Assembly: GCA_017616445.1 (NCBI GenBank)
Contig: JAFZYE010000032.1
Span: forward strand, 1 to 46,883
Length of the DNA: 46,883 nt
Reading direction: 5' to 3'
Source of the DNA: Bacteroidaceae bacterium
Lineage (GTDB): Bacteria; Bacteroidota; Bacteroidia; Bacteroidales; Bacteroidaceae
The stretch's first letter is position 1, and every line of letters starts with the position of its first letter. Shown here piece after piece: positions 1 through 8,801 of this stretch. The position numbers were made by a program, and so were the translations under genes. Below the pieces are notes generated by a model. The model worked only from the letters and a program-made list of their open reading frames with translations. It searched no databases and had not been told where the DNA came from.

Positions 1-12
1 AATTACAAAAAA

Positions 13-122
13 GTTAAGAATTAAGAGTTAAGAAGTAAGAAAAATACTATCATTAAGGTGTTATGATAATTATTTTGGCCGAAAAACATTATTTCTTAAC
101 TCTTAATTCTTAATTCTTAATT
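13..122. repeat. paired inverted heptamer arrays upstream of the rRNA methyltransferase gene
   Basis: Positions 13-40 are four 7-bp units of the type GTTAAGA and 95-122 are four units of the type CTTAATT. Positions 14-34 are the exact reverse complement of 93-113, so the two arrays can pair around a spacer of about 58 bp. The right array abuts the promoter of the next gene. Seen directly; function unknown. Confidence 0.85.
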
Positions 123-131
123 AAAAATGTT

Positions 132-139
132 TATCTTTG
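132..139 (+). promoter_or_regulatory. Bacteroidota -7 element TATCTTTG, nearly leaderless
   Basis: TATCTTTG matches the TAnnTTTG consensus and ends only 4 nt before the ATG at 144. The transcript would start at or within a few bases of the start codon. No good -33 TTG is visible at the usual distance because a heptamer array fills that position. Confidence 0.6.
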
Positions 140-143
140 CATT

Positions 144-1355
144 ATGAATTGTGAATTAAGTAAGGATTTCATCGCTCAGATGCGTAACCTCATAGGCGAG
201 GACGAACTGCATCAGTTGCTCGACGCACTCGAAGGACCGTCGCCCACCACCATCCGCATCAATCCAGCCAAAGCCGATCGCGACTTCTTGGGTTGTGCTG
301 AGGCTCCCGCTGTTCCTTGGTGTGCAGAAGGAGTCTATCTGGCCGACCGCCCTTCGTTCACCCTCGATCCGCTGTTTCATGCAGGAGCCTATTATGTTCA
401 GGAAGCCTCTTCGATGTTTATTGCCCATCTGCTACGCGAGTATGTGGGCGATACCGACATAACTGCATTGGATCTCTGTGCGGCTCCAGGTGGGAAATCC
501 ACCCTCCTTCAGTCGTGTCTCTCTGCCGGTTCTACCCTTATCGCCAACGAAATCATGCCCAAGCGGGCATGGATTCTGCGCGAGAACATCTCGAAGTGGG
601 GTGGGGACAATGTCATCGTGACCAACAATCGTCCAGAGGACTTCCGTCGCATGCGTGAGGCGTTCGACCTCATCCTCTGCGATGTGCCTTGTTCGGGCGA
701 GGGTATGTTCCGAAAGGACGAAGGAGCCATCCGCGATTGGTCCCTTCAGAATGTCGAGATGTGTGCCGAGCGTCAACGTGACATCGTAGAAACCATCTGG
801 CCATGTCTGCGTCCAGGTGGACTGATGATTTACAGCACCTGTACCTACAACACCCTTGAGGATGAGGAAAATGTTCGTTGGATCAGTCAGGAGTTGGGAG
901 CAGACATCCTGCCTTGTCGTGCGAAGTCTGAATGGAACGTGGTAGGCAATCTGCTCGACGACACCTTCGATTGCTGTCATTTCTTCCCACATCGCATCCA
1001 AGGCGAAGGCTTCTTCTGCGCCATCCTCCGCAAACACGGTGAGCCCACGAACCGCAAAACCTCTTCGCTCCCCCTAAAGGGGGCTGGGGGGTCCCTCCGC
1101 CTCCTCCCCGACCCACTATTCTCAAGTCTCCCCCATGGGGGAGATTTAGAGGGGGCTCTGGTCCCTGTCGACCATCCGACTGCTCTTCGCTACCTCCATG
1201 GCGAAGCCCTCGTGTTGCCGCCCGATGTCCCCAAGGGACAAGTCATCATCACCTATCGAGGACTCCCACTGGGACTCGTCAAGAACATAGGCAATCGTGC
1301 TAACAACCTCTATCCGAAAGAATGGCGCATTCGAAAACAAGTTGAAAGTTTATAG
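144..1355 (+). CDS. RsmF-like rRNA (cytosine-C5) methyltransferase, NOL1/NOP2/Sun family
   Basis: 403 residues. It probably uses SAM to methylate a cytosine C5 in 16S rRNA in the cytoplasm. The SAM-binding motif LDLCAAPGGKS is near residue 110. The two family cysteines are present: DVPCSGEGMF (C183) and YSTCTYN (C233). The C-terminal RsmF/PUA-like end reads GLVKNIGNRANNLYPKEWRI. Between the methyltransferase domain and this tail, about 30 residues (roughly 308-340) are encoded by a C/G-rich palindromic repeat that also occurs in intergenic DNA. From memory, Bacteroidales homologues are about 60-70 residues longer and have a conserved stretch here, so part of the middle domain appears to be replaced. 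The last residues and the stop codon lie in a heptamer array. Activity of this variant is uncertain. Confidence 0.88.
   Translation: MNCELSKDFIAQMRNLIGEDELHQLLDALEGPSPTTIRINPAKADRDFLGCAEAPAVPWCAEGVYLADRPSFTLDPLFHAGAYYVQEASSMFIAHLLREYVGDTDITALDLCAAPGGKSTLLQSCLSAGSTLIANEIMPKRAWILRENISKWGGDNVIVTNNRPEDFRRMREAFDLILCDVPCSGEGMFRKDEGAIRDWSLQNVEMCAERQRDIVETIWPCLRPGGLMIYSTCTYNTLEDEENVRWISQELGADILPCRAKSEWNVVGNLLDDTFDCCHFFPHRIQGEGFFCAILRKHGEPTNRKTSSLPLKGAGGSLRLLPDPLFSSLPHGGDLEGALVPVDHPTALRYLHGEALVLPPDVPKGQVIITYRGLPLGLVKNIGNRANNLYPKEWRIRKQVESL
1064..1160 (+). repeat. C/G-rich palindromic repeat inside the methyltransferase gene, in frame
   Basis: Two palindromic cores, CCCCCTAAAGGGGG (about 1071-1084) and TCCCCCATGGGGGA (about 1129-1142), are followed by GATTTAGAGGGGG. 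The same core-plus-tail (GGGGGAGTTAGAGGGGG type) occurs between genes at 1412-1443 and 2500-2536. The copy here stays open and encodes a Leu/Gly/Pro-rich segment of the upstream protein. Confidence 0.8.
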
Positions 1356-1445
1356 TTTAAAGTTTATAGTCAGTGGAACGAGTTAATAGTGAAAAGTGAA
1401 TAGTTAAAAGTCCTCCCCCTATTCGGGGGGAGTTAGAGAGGGGCT
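1340..1445 (+). repeat. two heptamer arrays plus palindromic repeat between two genes
   Basis: 1340-1367 holds four units of the AGTTTAT type and contains the TAG stop of the preceding gene (1353-1355). 1381-1408 holds four units of the AGTGAAA/AGTTAAT type. 1412-1443 is a C/G-rich palindromic repeat with a CCTCCCCCTATTCGGGGGGAG core. It ends 4 nt before the next ATG, so its purine-rich tail probably serves as the ribosome-binding region of the radical SAM gene. Confidence 0.8.
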
Positions 1446-1447
1446 AT

Positions 1448-2335
1448 ATGTATAACGATTTTGGAACTTGGCTCACAGGCCAGTTGGGATTCAAGGCTCA
1501 GAAGATATCCATCAATGCAGGCTTCACCTGCCCCAATCGTGACGGACGAGTAGGGACGGGTGGATGTACCTATTGCAACAACCAGACCTTCAATCCCGAC
1601 TATTGCCAGACCGATAAGTCCGTCCGTCAGCAGTTAGAGGAAGGCAAGCTGTTCTTTGCACGCAAATACCCTGAGATGAAATATCTTGCCTACTTCCAGG
1701 CCTATACCAATACCTATGGCGAACTTGATGAGTTGAAACGCAAATACGAGGAAGCCCTCCGTGTGGACGATGTGGTGGGATTGGTCATCGGAACTCGTCC
1801 TGACTGCATGCCCGATGCCCTCTTGGACTACCTCACGGAACTCAATCGTCGCACCTTCCTCATCGTAGAGTATGGCATTGAGAGCATCTACGACCGCACT
1901 CTGCAACGTATCAATCGTGGTCATGATTATGCATGTACCCGTCAAGCCATCGAGGCGACAGCAGCACGAGGCATCCGAGTTGGAGGACACATCATCCTTG
2001 GGCTCCCAGGCGAGAGCCGTGAGGAGATGATTCATGAGGCCGAAGTCCTCTCGCAGCTACCCCTCACCACACTCAAGCTCCATCAACTGCAGCTCATCAA
2101 GGGCACTCGCATGGCAGACGAATATGCCGCACACCCAGAGGATTTCCTGCGCTTCACCCCAGAGGAGTATGCCGACCTCGTCGTGGAGTTCATCCACCAC
2201 TCACGCCCCGATCTCGTCTTCGAACGTTTCGTCAGTCAGTCTCCAGCATCCCTCCTTGCCCAGCCAGGGTGGGGCCTCAAAAACTATGAATTCGTGGAAC
2301 TCGTCCGCAAGCGGTTATTAGACTCTAAACTCTAG
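1448..2335 (+). CDS. TIGR01212-family radical SAM protein (YhcC-like)
   Basis: 295 residues. The 4Fe-4S ligands are C28, C40 and C43, in the C-x11-C-x2-C spacing of this family (GFTCPNRDG...GGCTYCNNQ) rather than the classic CxxxCxxC. The motifs GTRPDC, EYGIES and GGHIILGLPGE follow as expected. The substrate of this widespread family is, to my knowledge, not settled, and tRNA or protein modification has been suggested. The start MYNDFG matches the usual N-terminus of the family. The gene lies 92 bp after the methyltransferase gene on the same strand and may be cotranscribed. Its last codons and stop lie in an eight-unit 7-bp tandem array. Confidence 0.88.
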   Translation: MYNDFGTWLTGQLGFKAQKISINAGFTCPNRDGRVGTGGCTYCNNQTFNPDYCQTDKSVRQQLEEGKLFFARKYPEMKYLAYFQAYTNTYGELDELKRKYEEALRVDDVVGLVIGTRPDCMPDALLDYLTELNRRTFLIVEYGIESIYDRTLQRINRGHDYACTRQAIEATAARGIRVGGHIILGLPGESREEMIHEAEVLSQLPLTTLKLHQLQLIKGTRMADEYAAHPEDFLRFTPEEYADLVVEFIHHSRPDLVFERFVSQSPASLLAQPGWGLKNYEFVELVRKRLLDSKL

Positions 2336-2376
2336 ACTTTAGACTCTAGACTTTAGACCTTAGACTTTAGACCTTA
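2321..2376 (+). repeat. eight-unit heptamer array (GACTTTA type) covering a stop codon
   Basis: Eight consecutive 7-bp units: GACTCTA, AACTCTA, GACTTTA, GACTCTA, GACTTTA, GACCTTA, GACTTTA, GACCTTA. The stop codon of the radical SAM gene (TAG, 2333-2335) lies in the second and third units. Confidence 0.9.
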
Positions 2377-2426
2377 GCAAGTATCGTCTGTAACTCCTGA
2401 ACTCCAGCCACTCCTGCCACTCCTTA
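2376..2426 (-). repeat. dispersed GGAGT repeat, copy A
   Basis: On the minus strand this copy reads as tandem GGAGT-containing units ending in GAGTTACAGACGATACTTGC. Positions 2376-2404 are the exact reverse complement of 20882-20910. A third copy sharing the GGAGTTACAGACGA end lies at 7434-7474. Confidence 0.85.
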
Positions 2427-2936
2427 TTTCAATTTTTTCATTTTTACATTCAACATTTTACATTTTACATCTTACATCTTACATCCCCTCAGCTCCTCCC
2501 CATGTTCTCCCCATAGAGGGGGAGTTAGAGGGGGTCTTGCGGAGGGGAACCGCAAAGCGGTGGAGGAGTATGATTAGAAGGGTAACCCTTTCTGGGTTAT
2601 TTCGCTCCCTTTTGGTTTAGGCACTTAGAGGCTAAAGGGAAGAAACCTAGGTGTAACAGGAAAAACTATTAGGTAGAAAAAGGAGAGATACTATGTGTAA
2701 CAAGTTTGCCCCGCCCGTGCGAATATCTTGCAGCGGGCGGGGCAATATCTTGCAGCGGGCGTGCGAATATCTTGCGGCGGGCGCCAAAAGACGAAGAAGA
2801 TCCTCTCCCCGCTCCCCTTGAAAGGGGAGAGCTTAAGACTAAAGTCTAGCGTCTAAGGTCTAACGTCTTTTATCTTTCTGACTACAAAGATACGAAATTA
2901 TTTGCAGAAAAGCAAGGATTTTTGCAAAAAAAATCG
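2427..2936. repeat. repeat-filled gene-free stretch
   Basis: No credible gene is seen between the radical SAM gene and the convergent gene at 2937. The stretch holds six heptamers of TTTACAT/CTTACAT type (2443-2484), a C/G-rich palindromic repeat (2500-2536), and three exact-length 22-bp units with the core AATATCTTGC(A/G)GCGGGC (2717-2738, 2739-2760, 2761-2782). It also holds a second palindromic repeat with the CCCCTTGAAAGGGG core (about 2803-2832) and five heptamers of AAGTCTA type (2835-2869). The CAAAGATA at 2883-2890 is a minus-strand -7 look-alike with no gene behind it. Confidence 0.8.
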
Positions 2937-3500
2937 TTAGTCGTTGGGGTTGTCGCCCAGGAAGGTGTATTCGAAATTGGAACTCTTGGCTGACGGATAC
3001 TGGCTGCGGGGGTCGACATCCTGACGGTTGCGCAGGTGGTTGACGATACGCTCGTAGCAGTCGAGGGCGCTTTGTGCCTTGAGCTTTGCATGGAAGCGTG
3101 TGTCGAGATACTGGAACTTGTTGGTGTCCTTGATGGGTACCACGCGTTTGAACACGAGTACGGCATCGTACCATCCTGGATTCTCTTCGGCCATGAGTTC
3201 GAGTACGGACTTCTTCTTCTCTGGAATGTAGGTCCCTGATGCTTTCTGCTCATTACGGATGCGCTCCATCTCCTTGAACTCTTCGAGGGTGTTGGCCTCG
3301 GTCTTCAGGAAGAGGATGTAGTTGGAATAGCCTACCTTGAGGCGGTAGGGGTATTGGTTGTTGGAGGTGTAGAAGCTGTTCACGCGATTGATGACATCGC
3401 CGGTAAGCTTCAGGTCTTTCACTGTTTCAAGAAATGCCACGACCTCGTCCATCGTGGTTGCTAATGCATCTTGCTCAAAATATCGAATGTATAAGTTCAT
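2937..3500 (-). CDS. conserved hypothetical protein, 187 residues
   Basis: A soluble-looking protein without signal peptide or membrane segment (MNLYIRYFEQDALATTMDEV...). It is rich in charged and aromatic residues, has a KKKSVLELMAEENPGWYDAVL segment near the middle, and ends in FLGDNPND. I do not recognise a catalytic motif. It runs convergent to the radical SAM gene. A -7 element lies about 133 nt upstream, across two heptamer arrays. Real coding is supported by sustained composition and absence of a better frame; function unknown. Confidence 0.75.
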   Translation of the reverse strand: MNLYIRYFEQDALATTMDEVVAFLETVKDLKLTGDVINRVNSFYTSNNQYPYRLKVGYSNYILFLKTEANTLEEFKEMERIRNEQKASGTYIPEKKKSVLELMAEENPGWYDAVLVFKRVVPIKDTNKFQYLDTRFHAKLKAQSALDCYERIVNHLRNRQDVDPRSQYPSAKSSNFEYTFLGDNPND

Positions 3501-3518
3501 AAAAATGTAAAATGTATA

Positions 3519-3595
3519 GTGGTGAGAGGTGAGTGGAGAGAGGTGAGAGAAGTGTTTTACTGGTGTCCTCTTACCCCTTACTTCTGACCTCTTAC
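3519..3595. repeat. purine/pyrimidine heptamer array pair
   Basis: 3519-3546 is four units of GAGGTGA type and 3568-3595 is four units of CTCTTAC type, with a 21-nt spacer. The second array read in reverse (GTAAGAG) is nearly the same word as the first. The same first array plus GAGAArTGTT junction recurs inside the broken lipoprotein gene at 29561. Confidence 0.85.
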
Positions 3596-3632
3596 CTCTG
3601 GTTAAAAACTAAGTTAGTCATAATTACCGTCG

Positions 3633-3640
3633 CAAAGATA
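3633..3640 (-). promoter_or_regulatory. -7 element TATCTTTG on the minus strand
   Basis: CAAAGATA on the plus strand reads TATCTTTG on the minus strand, 133 nt upstream of the gene ending at 2937. The predicted leader would carry both heptamer arrays of 3519-3595. Confidence 0.5.
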
Positions 3641-3650
3641 ATAAATAATT

Positions 3651-3751
3651 CATAATTTATAATGCATAATGCATAATAAAATGAAGATTTGACTGAAAAA
3701 TTAAGAGAATCGATATGAAAATTGTCATTTATCAATTGTCAATTATCAATT
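3651..3751 (+). repeat. two heptamer arrays upstream of the cell-wall operon
   Basis: 3651-3678 is four units of CATAATG type. 3724-3751 is four units (GTCATTT, ATCAATT, GTCAATT, ATCAATT). The second array contains the -33 TTG of the operon promoter. Confidence 0.85.
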
Positions 3752-3765
3752 ATTTTGTACCTTTG
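3736..3765 (+). promoter_or_regulatory. promoter TTG-N19-TACCTTTG
   Basis: TTG at 3736-3738, 19 bp, then TACCTTTG at 3758-3765, a full match to the Bacteroidota promoter. It lies 23 bp upstream of the ATG at 3789 and drives the glycosyltransferase/SpoIID/permease genes. Confidence 0.75.
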
Positions 3766-3788
3766 CCACGATTGAAAAATATGAACGG

Positions 3789-6080
3789 ATGAAGACGATA
3801 GATTGTTTTATTCCTTATAACGATGTCGATACGGTGAAGCGGAATGTGGAGCAGTTCAAGGCATCGGACAATGTAAAACAGATTTTCTTGTTGGCTCATG
3901 ATGCTTCGTTGCCTCAGATTGAGGGCTGCAGCATGTTGTTTGTAGATACCTTGGAGAGTTCGGCTACGATGCGTCAGATGGCGCTGGTGGCGAAGTCGGA
4001 CTATGTGGCCATCTATGGTAAGTTCCTGCCTATCAAGGTGGGGTATGGCGCAGTGGACCGTGTGTTGCAGATTGCAGAGACGATGAATGCTGGTATGTTG
4101 TACAGCGACCATTATGCGATGAAAGAGGGGAAGCTGACCAAGGCACCTGTGATTGTGTACCAGAAGGGTAGTGTGCGTAATGACTTTGACTTCGGCTCGT
4201 TGCGGTTTGTGAAGACTTCGCTGCTAAAGGCATGTGAGGAGCAGTATCGAGAGAACCAATGGAAGGCTGCGGGGATGTATGAGCTGACCTTGTTCGTGAG
4301 TCGTCAGACGGAGCCTATCTATTATATCAACGAATATCTCTTTACAGAGGACGAGACGGATCTGAGGAAGAGTGGCGACAAGCAGTTTGACTATGTAGAC
4401 CCTCGCAACCGTGAGGTGCAGATTGAGATGGAGCAGGTGTGTACGGAGCATCTGAAGCAGATTGACGCCTATGTGGCAGCTGAGGATGTGACGGATCTGG
4501 CTGTAGGAGGCGGTTCGTTCCCAACGGAGGCTTCTGTGATTATCCCTGTGAAGAACAGGGCAAGGACGGTGGAGGATGCCATCATGTCGGCGATGTCGCA
4601 GAAGACGACGTTTGACTATAACATCATCGTGGTGGACAATCACTCAACGGACGGAACGACTCAGATTGTGGAGCGATTGGCGAACTACGACCCGCGTGTT
4701 GTACATATCGTCCCTGAACGTGATGACCTGGGAATCGGCGGCTGTTGGAACCTGGCCATTCAGGACAAGCGCTGCGGACGGTTTGCCATCCAGTTGGATT
4801 CGGACGACCTGTATTCGAGAGAATCGACCTTGCAGATGATTGTCGATAAGTTCTACAACGAACATTGTGCGATGGTGATAGGTTCGTATCGTATGTGTGA
4901 CTTCAATTTGCGAACCCTTCCACCTGGCACCATCGACCACAAGGAATGGACGGATGAGAATGGACGGAATAATGCGTTGCGTATCAATGGCTTAGGTGCT
5001 CCACGAGCTTTCTATACTCCGCTGCTGCGACAGATAGGGGTGCCAAACACCAGTTATGGTGAAGACTATGCGTTGGGATTGGCTTTCTCGCGTAAATATA
5101 AAATAGGTAGGATATTCGACGTGGTGTATCTTTGCCGCCGCTGGGAAGGCAACTCGGATGCCGCCCTCTCGCCTGAACGGGTGAACCAGAACAACTATTA
5201 TAAGGATATGCTCCGCTCGTTGGAAATCACCACGCGTCAGCAGATGAACCAGTATTGGAAGGGTAGGGCCACGCAAGAGGACGTGAACTTGTTCTTTGAA
5301 CGTCAGCTGGCTGCTTGGGAAGATGTGGAGGAGCGCTATCGTAACCTTGTGGTGCAGACGAAGACCTTTGCTGTAGATGGCAAGATGCTGACGATTCAGC
5401 ATAATCCTGCCAGAATTGTTTCGACGGGTGCAAAGATTGACAAGGACAGCATCCGCCATCGCCCTTGTTTCCTGTGCGACATGAACCGTCCGGCAGAACA
5501 ATATGGGTTGGCGATGAACGAACGATTCCAACTGCTGATCAACCCCTTCCCAATTCTGAAGCGTCATTTCACCATTGCATTGCGTCAGCATCAGCTGCAG
5601 CAGATACGGCCTTATTATGCGGATATGCTCGACTTCGCTGAGAGGCTCGACGAACTGTTTGTGTTCTATAACGGTCCGCTTTGTGGTGCCTCCGCTCCTG
5701 ATCACATGCATTTCCAGGCAGGTCCGAAGGAACAGTTACCGACAACTTGCCTAAGCAAGCACTATGAAATCCGTGCTAAGACGAAGCAGGAGATGGTGGA
5801 ACGTTTTAACGAAGTGTATGATGGTTTACCCATCGAACGCGATGAACTGGAACCGCGCATGAACGTCCTGACGTGGAAAGAGGCTGATGAGTTTGTAACG
5901 CTTGTCATTCCTCGCACGAAGCACCGTCCGGCATGTTATGAGGCCAAGGGAGATGAACAGATGCTGGTGAGTCCAGGTGCGCTGGATATGGCAGGACTGA
6001 TGATTGTGCCCAGAGCAGAAGACTTTAACCGCATCACAGCTGAGATTGCAACGGACATCATAAAGGAATGTGGCGTATGA
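3789..6080 (+). CDS. glycosyltransferase family 2 fused to a DUF4922 HIT/GalT-like domain
   Basis: 763 residues, no signal peptide. Residues about 1-240 resemble a degenerate nucleotide-sugar-binding region. About 245-480 is a GT-A glycosyltransferase ([28 protein letters not shown], and the DxD motif QLDSDDLY). About 515-763 resembles DUF4922, a relative of Ap4A phosphorylase and GDP-galactose phosphorylase. It has [13 protein letters not shown], a candidate metal or structural Cys pair, and the active-site-like [10 protein letters not shown] (H639, H641, Q643). The HIT-type His probably forms a nucleotidyl intermediate. The stop overlaps the ATG of the SpoIID gene (ATGA), so the two are translationally coupled. 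The substrate is unknown; the neighbours suggest peptidoglycan-derived sugars. The domain calls are by motif recognition. Confidence 0.8.
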   Translation: MKTIDCFIPYNDVDTVKRNVEQFKASDNVKQIFLLAHDASLPQIEGCSMLFVDTLESSATMRQMALVAKSDYVAIYGKFLPIKVGYGAVDRVLQIAETMNAGMLYSDHYAMKEGKLTKAPVIVYQKGSVRNDFDFGSLRFVKTSLLKACEEQYRENQWKAAGMYELTLFVSRQTEPIYYINEYLFTEDETDLRKSGDKQFDYVDPRNREVQIEMEQVCTEHLKQIDAYVAAEDVTDLAVGGGSFPTEASVIIPVKNRARTVEDAIMSAMSQKTTFDYNIIVVDNHSTDGTTQIVERLANYDPRVVHIVPERDDLGIGGCWNLAIQDKRCGRFAIQLDSDDLYSRESTLQMIVDKFYNEHCAMVIGSYRMCDFNLRTLPPGTIDHKEWTDENGRNNALRINGLGAPRAFYTPLLRQIGVPNTSYGEDYALGLAFSRKYKIGRIFDVVYLCRRWEGNSDAALSPERVNQNNYYKDMLRSLEITTRQQMNQYWKGRATQEDVNLFFERQLAAWEDVEERYRNLVVQTKTFAVDGKMLTIQHNPARIVSTGAKIDKDSIRHRPCFLCDMNRPAEQYGLAMNERFQLLINPFPILKRHFTIALRQHQLQQIRPYYADMLDFAERLDELFVFYNGPLCGASAPDHMHFQAGPKEQLPTTCLSKHYEIRAKTKQEMVERFNEVYDGLPIERDELEPRMNVLTWKEADEFVTLVIPRTKHRPACYEAKGDEQMLVSPGALDMAGLMIVPRAEDFNRITAEIATDIIKECGV

Positions 6081-7381
6081 TGGAACCTGAAGTGAAAGTA
6101 GGAATCGTACATGCCCAGAAGATACGTCTCACGCTCAATGGCAGCTATGTGGCCAAGGGGGAGACGGTCGAGGGGGCGCAGGACGTAGCGTACGAGGATG
6201 GAGGCATTCTCTGGAACGGGAACGTGTATCAGCGTCTGACTTTCAAACCACAGAGCGATGATGTTTCGTTTTCGCTTTATGAAGTGACCATCGGAAAGGA
6301 TTTTCATTGGGAGCGGAAAGAAACGCAGACCTTCAAGGGATTGCTGCAGTTCATTGTGGATGAGGGACAACTCTGTGCACTCAATATCCTACCCGTAGAA
6401 GAATATCTGGAAAGTGTGATCTCGTCGGAGATGAAAGCCACAGCATCGTTGGAGTTCCTGAAGGCACATGCCGTGATTTCGCGTAGCTGGTTGATGGCAC
6501 AGATAGAGAAACGTAGGAAAGCCGAGCAGGAGGAGCGTGATGCCTTCTTCTCGTTTCGAAAGACAGACGCAGAATTGGTAAGATGGTACGACCGTGAAGA
6601 CCATACGTTGTATGATGTCTGTGCAGACGACCATTGTCAGCGCTATCAGGGAATCACGAAAGCAACGAGTCAGCAGGTGAAACAGGCTGTGGATGCCACA
6701 AGGGGCATCGTGCTGTATCATCAGGGACAGATTTGTGACGCCAGATTCTCGAAATGCTGCGGAGGTGTGTCGGAAGAGTTCGGTACGTGCTGGGAAGATG
6801 TCGACAAGCCCTATCTGAAAGCTGTGCGTGACGGGGCAGACGAGGCTGGCATGCCCGACCTGACAAACGAGGAGAATGCCCGTAAGTGGATTATGAGTAC
6901 TCCAGATGCCTTCTGCAACACGCAGAACAAGAAGATATTGTCGCTGATACTCAATAACTACGACCAAGAAACAGACGATTTCTATCGATGGGCTGTTGAG
7001 TACACCCCAGAGGAGCTGAGTCGGCTCGTAGCCCACAACCTGAAGGAAGATGTGGGTGAGGTGCTCGACCTCATTCCGCTCGCAAGAGGGAAGTCAGGAC
7101 GAATCTACCGGCTTCAGATTGTCGGAACTAAGAAAAGTTATATCATCGGAAAGGAACTGGAGATACGACGTGTGCTCTCAGACAGCCACCTCTTCTCGTC
7201 AGCCTTTGTGGTGGACAAGCATTACGACCATTTCGTGTTGCACGGAGCAGGGTGGGGACATGGAGTCGGACTCTGTCAGATTGGTGCGGCTGTGATGGGC
7301 GAGCAAGGCTATAGTTATAAGCAGATACTCCAACACTACTATCCAGGCTCGTATCTGGCATCTGCGTTGATGGTTGAATAA
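6077..7381 (+). CDS. SpoIID/LytB domain protein
   Basis: About 434 residues. The ATG at 6077 overlaps the upstream stop as ATGA and is preferred to the ATG at 6068. The SpoIID core is seen in [20 protein letters not shown] followed by [15 protein letters not shown], then [16 protein letters not shown] and the C-terminal [19 protein letters not shown]. SpoIID is a lytic transglycosylase acting on glycan strands lacking stem peptides, and LytB enhances an amidase. No signal peptide is evident at this start, which is odd for a wall enzyme and leaves open an intracellular role on recycled fragments. It lies between the glycosyltransferase-DUF4922 gene and an AmpG-like permease gene. Confidence 0.85.
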   Translation: MMEPEVKVGIVHAQKIRLTLNGSYVAKGETVEGAQDVAYEDGGILWNGNVYQRLTFKPQSDDVSFSLYEVTIGKDFHWERKETQTFKGLLQFIVDEGQLCALNILPVEEYLESVISSEMKATASLEFLKAHAVISRSWLMAQIEKRRKAEQEERDAFFSFRKTDAELVRWYDREDHTLYDVCADDHCQRYQGITKATSQQVKQAVDATRGIVLYHQGQICDARFSKCCGGVSEEFGTCWEDVDKPYLKAVRDGADEAGMPDLTNEENARKWIMSTPDAFCNTQNKKILSLILNNYDQETDDFYRWAVEYTPEELSRLVAHNLKEDVGEVLDLIPLARGKSGRIYRLQIVGTKKSYIIGKELEIRRVLSDSHLFSSAFVVDKHYDHFVLHGAGWGHGVGLCQIGAAVMGEQGYSYKQILQHYYPGSYLASALMVE

Positions 7382-7384
7382 AAG

Positions 7385-7474
7385 ATCCACCCCAGCCCTC
7401 CTTGAAAGGAGGGAGCTTTTAAGACGCAAGAGGAGGAGTGACAGGAGTGGCAGGAGTACAGGAGTTACAGACGA
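7385..7474 (+). repeat. palindromic repeat and dispersed GGAGT repeat, copy C
   Basis: CCCTCCTTGAAAGGAGGG (about 7396-7413) with an AGCTT tail resembles the repeat at 2803-2832. It is followed by GGAGT units ending in CAGGAGTTACAGACGA (7459-7474). Both lie within the 145-bp gap between the SpoIID and permease genes. Confidence 0.8.
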
Positions 7475-7526
7475 ATGACTGCTGATTTAAACATCTTTGG
7501 TATTTTGATAAAATTAAGCAATTTAT

Positions 7527-8801
7527 ATGAGATTAGAAACACTACATAAACCATTCGCTTGGGTACCAACACTTTATTTAGGCGAATCGCTTCCTTTTTC
7601 AGCTGTGATGCTGATATCGGTCATCATGTTCAAGGACTTCGGACTGACGGACGGGCAGATAACCGTCTATACAGGTTGGCTGGGTCTGCCTTGGGTGGTG
7701 AAACCTCTGTGGAGTCCGTTTATCGACAACTTCAAAACCAAACGCTGGTGGATTCTGTCGATGCAGTTCGTCTTAGGAATCGCTTTGGCGATGGTGGCTT
7801 TCACGATTCCTACTGCCTACTGGTTGCAGGGCTCGCTGGCCATCTTCATGCTTATCGCATTTGCGAGTGCCACACATGATGTGTCAGCTGACGGGTTCTA
7901 TATCATCGGCTTGAAGGAGAAGGATCAGGAGCTGTATGTGGGCGTGAGAAATACCTTCTATCGAATAGGAATGGTGATAGGACAGGGAGGATTGGTGTTG
8001 CTGGCCGGTTATCTGCAGGACGGAAAGCTGGGGTCGGCATTTCAGTCAGCATCTGCATCATGGATGGTGGTGTTCCTGATTTTAGGCATACTGATGGTGT
8101 TGCTCGGCATCTATCATAGTTTTGCGTTACCCAAGGTGGAAGCATCACTGCACGATGACTTCAACCTGAAGACGCAACTGATAGAGTTCTGGAATACATT
8201 GAAGGTGTTTGCCACAAAGCCCCATGTCATCACCGCTTTGTTGTTTATCCTGTTGTTCCGTTTGCCTGAAGGACTGTTGACGAAGGTTGTGCCGCTGTTC
8301 CTCACTCGTGATGTGGCAGAAGGCGGACTGGGTATGAGTAACGTGGATTTCGGACTGATCTACGGAACGCTGGGTGTGATAGGACTCTTGGCTGGAGGAA
8401 TCGTAGGTGGTTGGGCTGTGTCGAAATGGGGACTGAAACGATGCCTGTGGCCACTTGTGCTGTGTATCACTTTACCTGATTTGGTCTATGTGTACCTGAG
8501 TTATTTCCCTACAGACCAATTATGGCTGACAGGAACCTGTGTCTGCATTGAGCAGATTGGTTATGGTTTGGGATTTGCTGCATACACACTCTTCCTTGTT
8601 ACGTTCTCACGAGGCGAACGCAGCACGGCAGTATTTGCTATCTGTACGGCAGGACAGTATCTGGGCGGTGTGATGTTGCCTGGAATGGTATCTGGACTGA
8701 TATCCGAGAATGTGGGCTATCAGACTTTCTTCCTGATAGTGATGGCGTTTTGCCTGATCACTTTTACCGTCACAGCTTTAGTAAAGGTGAAAAACGATTA
8801 G
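7527..8801 (+). CDS. AmpG-like MFS permease
   Basis: 424 residues, about 12 hydrophobic segments. The N-terminus WVPTLYLGESLPFSAVMLIS and the following GLTDGQITVYTGWLGLPWVVKPLWSPFID match AmpG-type transporters, which bring anhydro-muropeptides from the periplasm into the cytoplasm. The short hydrophilic loop KVEASLHDDFNLKTQLIEFWNT separates the two halves. It follows the SpoIID gene on the same strand after a 145-bp repeat-containing gap. The context (SpoIID, sugar-nucleotide-type enzyme) fits wall recycling. The stop overlaps that of the convergent lipoprotein gene by 4 bp. An unrelated MFS substrate cannot be excluded. Confidence 0.8.
   Translation: MRLETLHKPFAWVPTLYLGESLPFSAVMLISVIMFKDFGLTDGQITVYTGWLGLPWVVKPLWSPFIDNFKTKRWWILSMQFVLGIALAMVAFTIPTAYWLQGSLAIFMLIAFASATHDVSADGFYIIGLKEKDQELYVGVRNTFYRIGMVIGQGGLVLLAGYLQDGKLGSAFQSASASWMVVFLILGILMVLLGIYHSFALPKVEASLHDDFNLKTQLIEFWNTLKVFATKPHVITALLFILLFRLPEGLLTKVVPLFLTRDVAEGGLGMSNVDFGLIYGTLGVIGLLAGGIVGGWAVSKWGLKRCLWPLVLCITLPDLVYVYLSYFPTDQLWLTGTCVCIEQIGYGLGFAAYTLFLVTFSRGERSTAVFAICTAGQYLGGVMLPGMVSGLISENVGYQTFFLIVMAFCLITFTVTALVKVKND

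Noticed and set aside
2883-2890. Minus-strand -7 sequence TATCTTTG
   Set aside because: No gene lies downstream within 500 bp and the site is just past the end of a minus-strand gene, so it may be chance.
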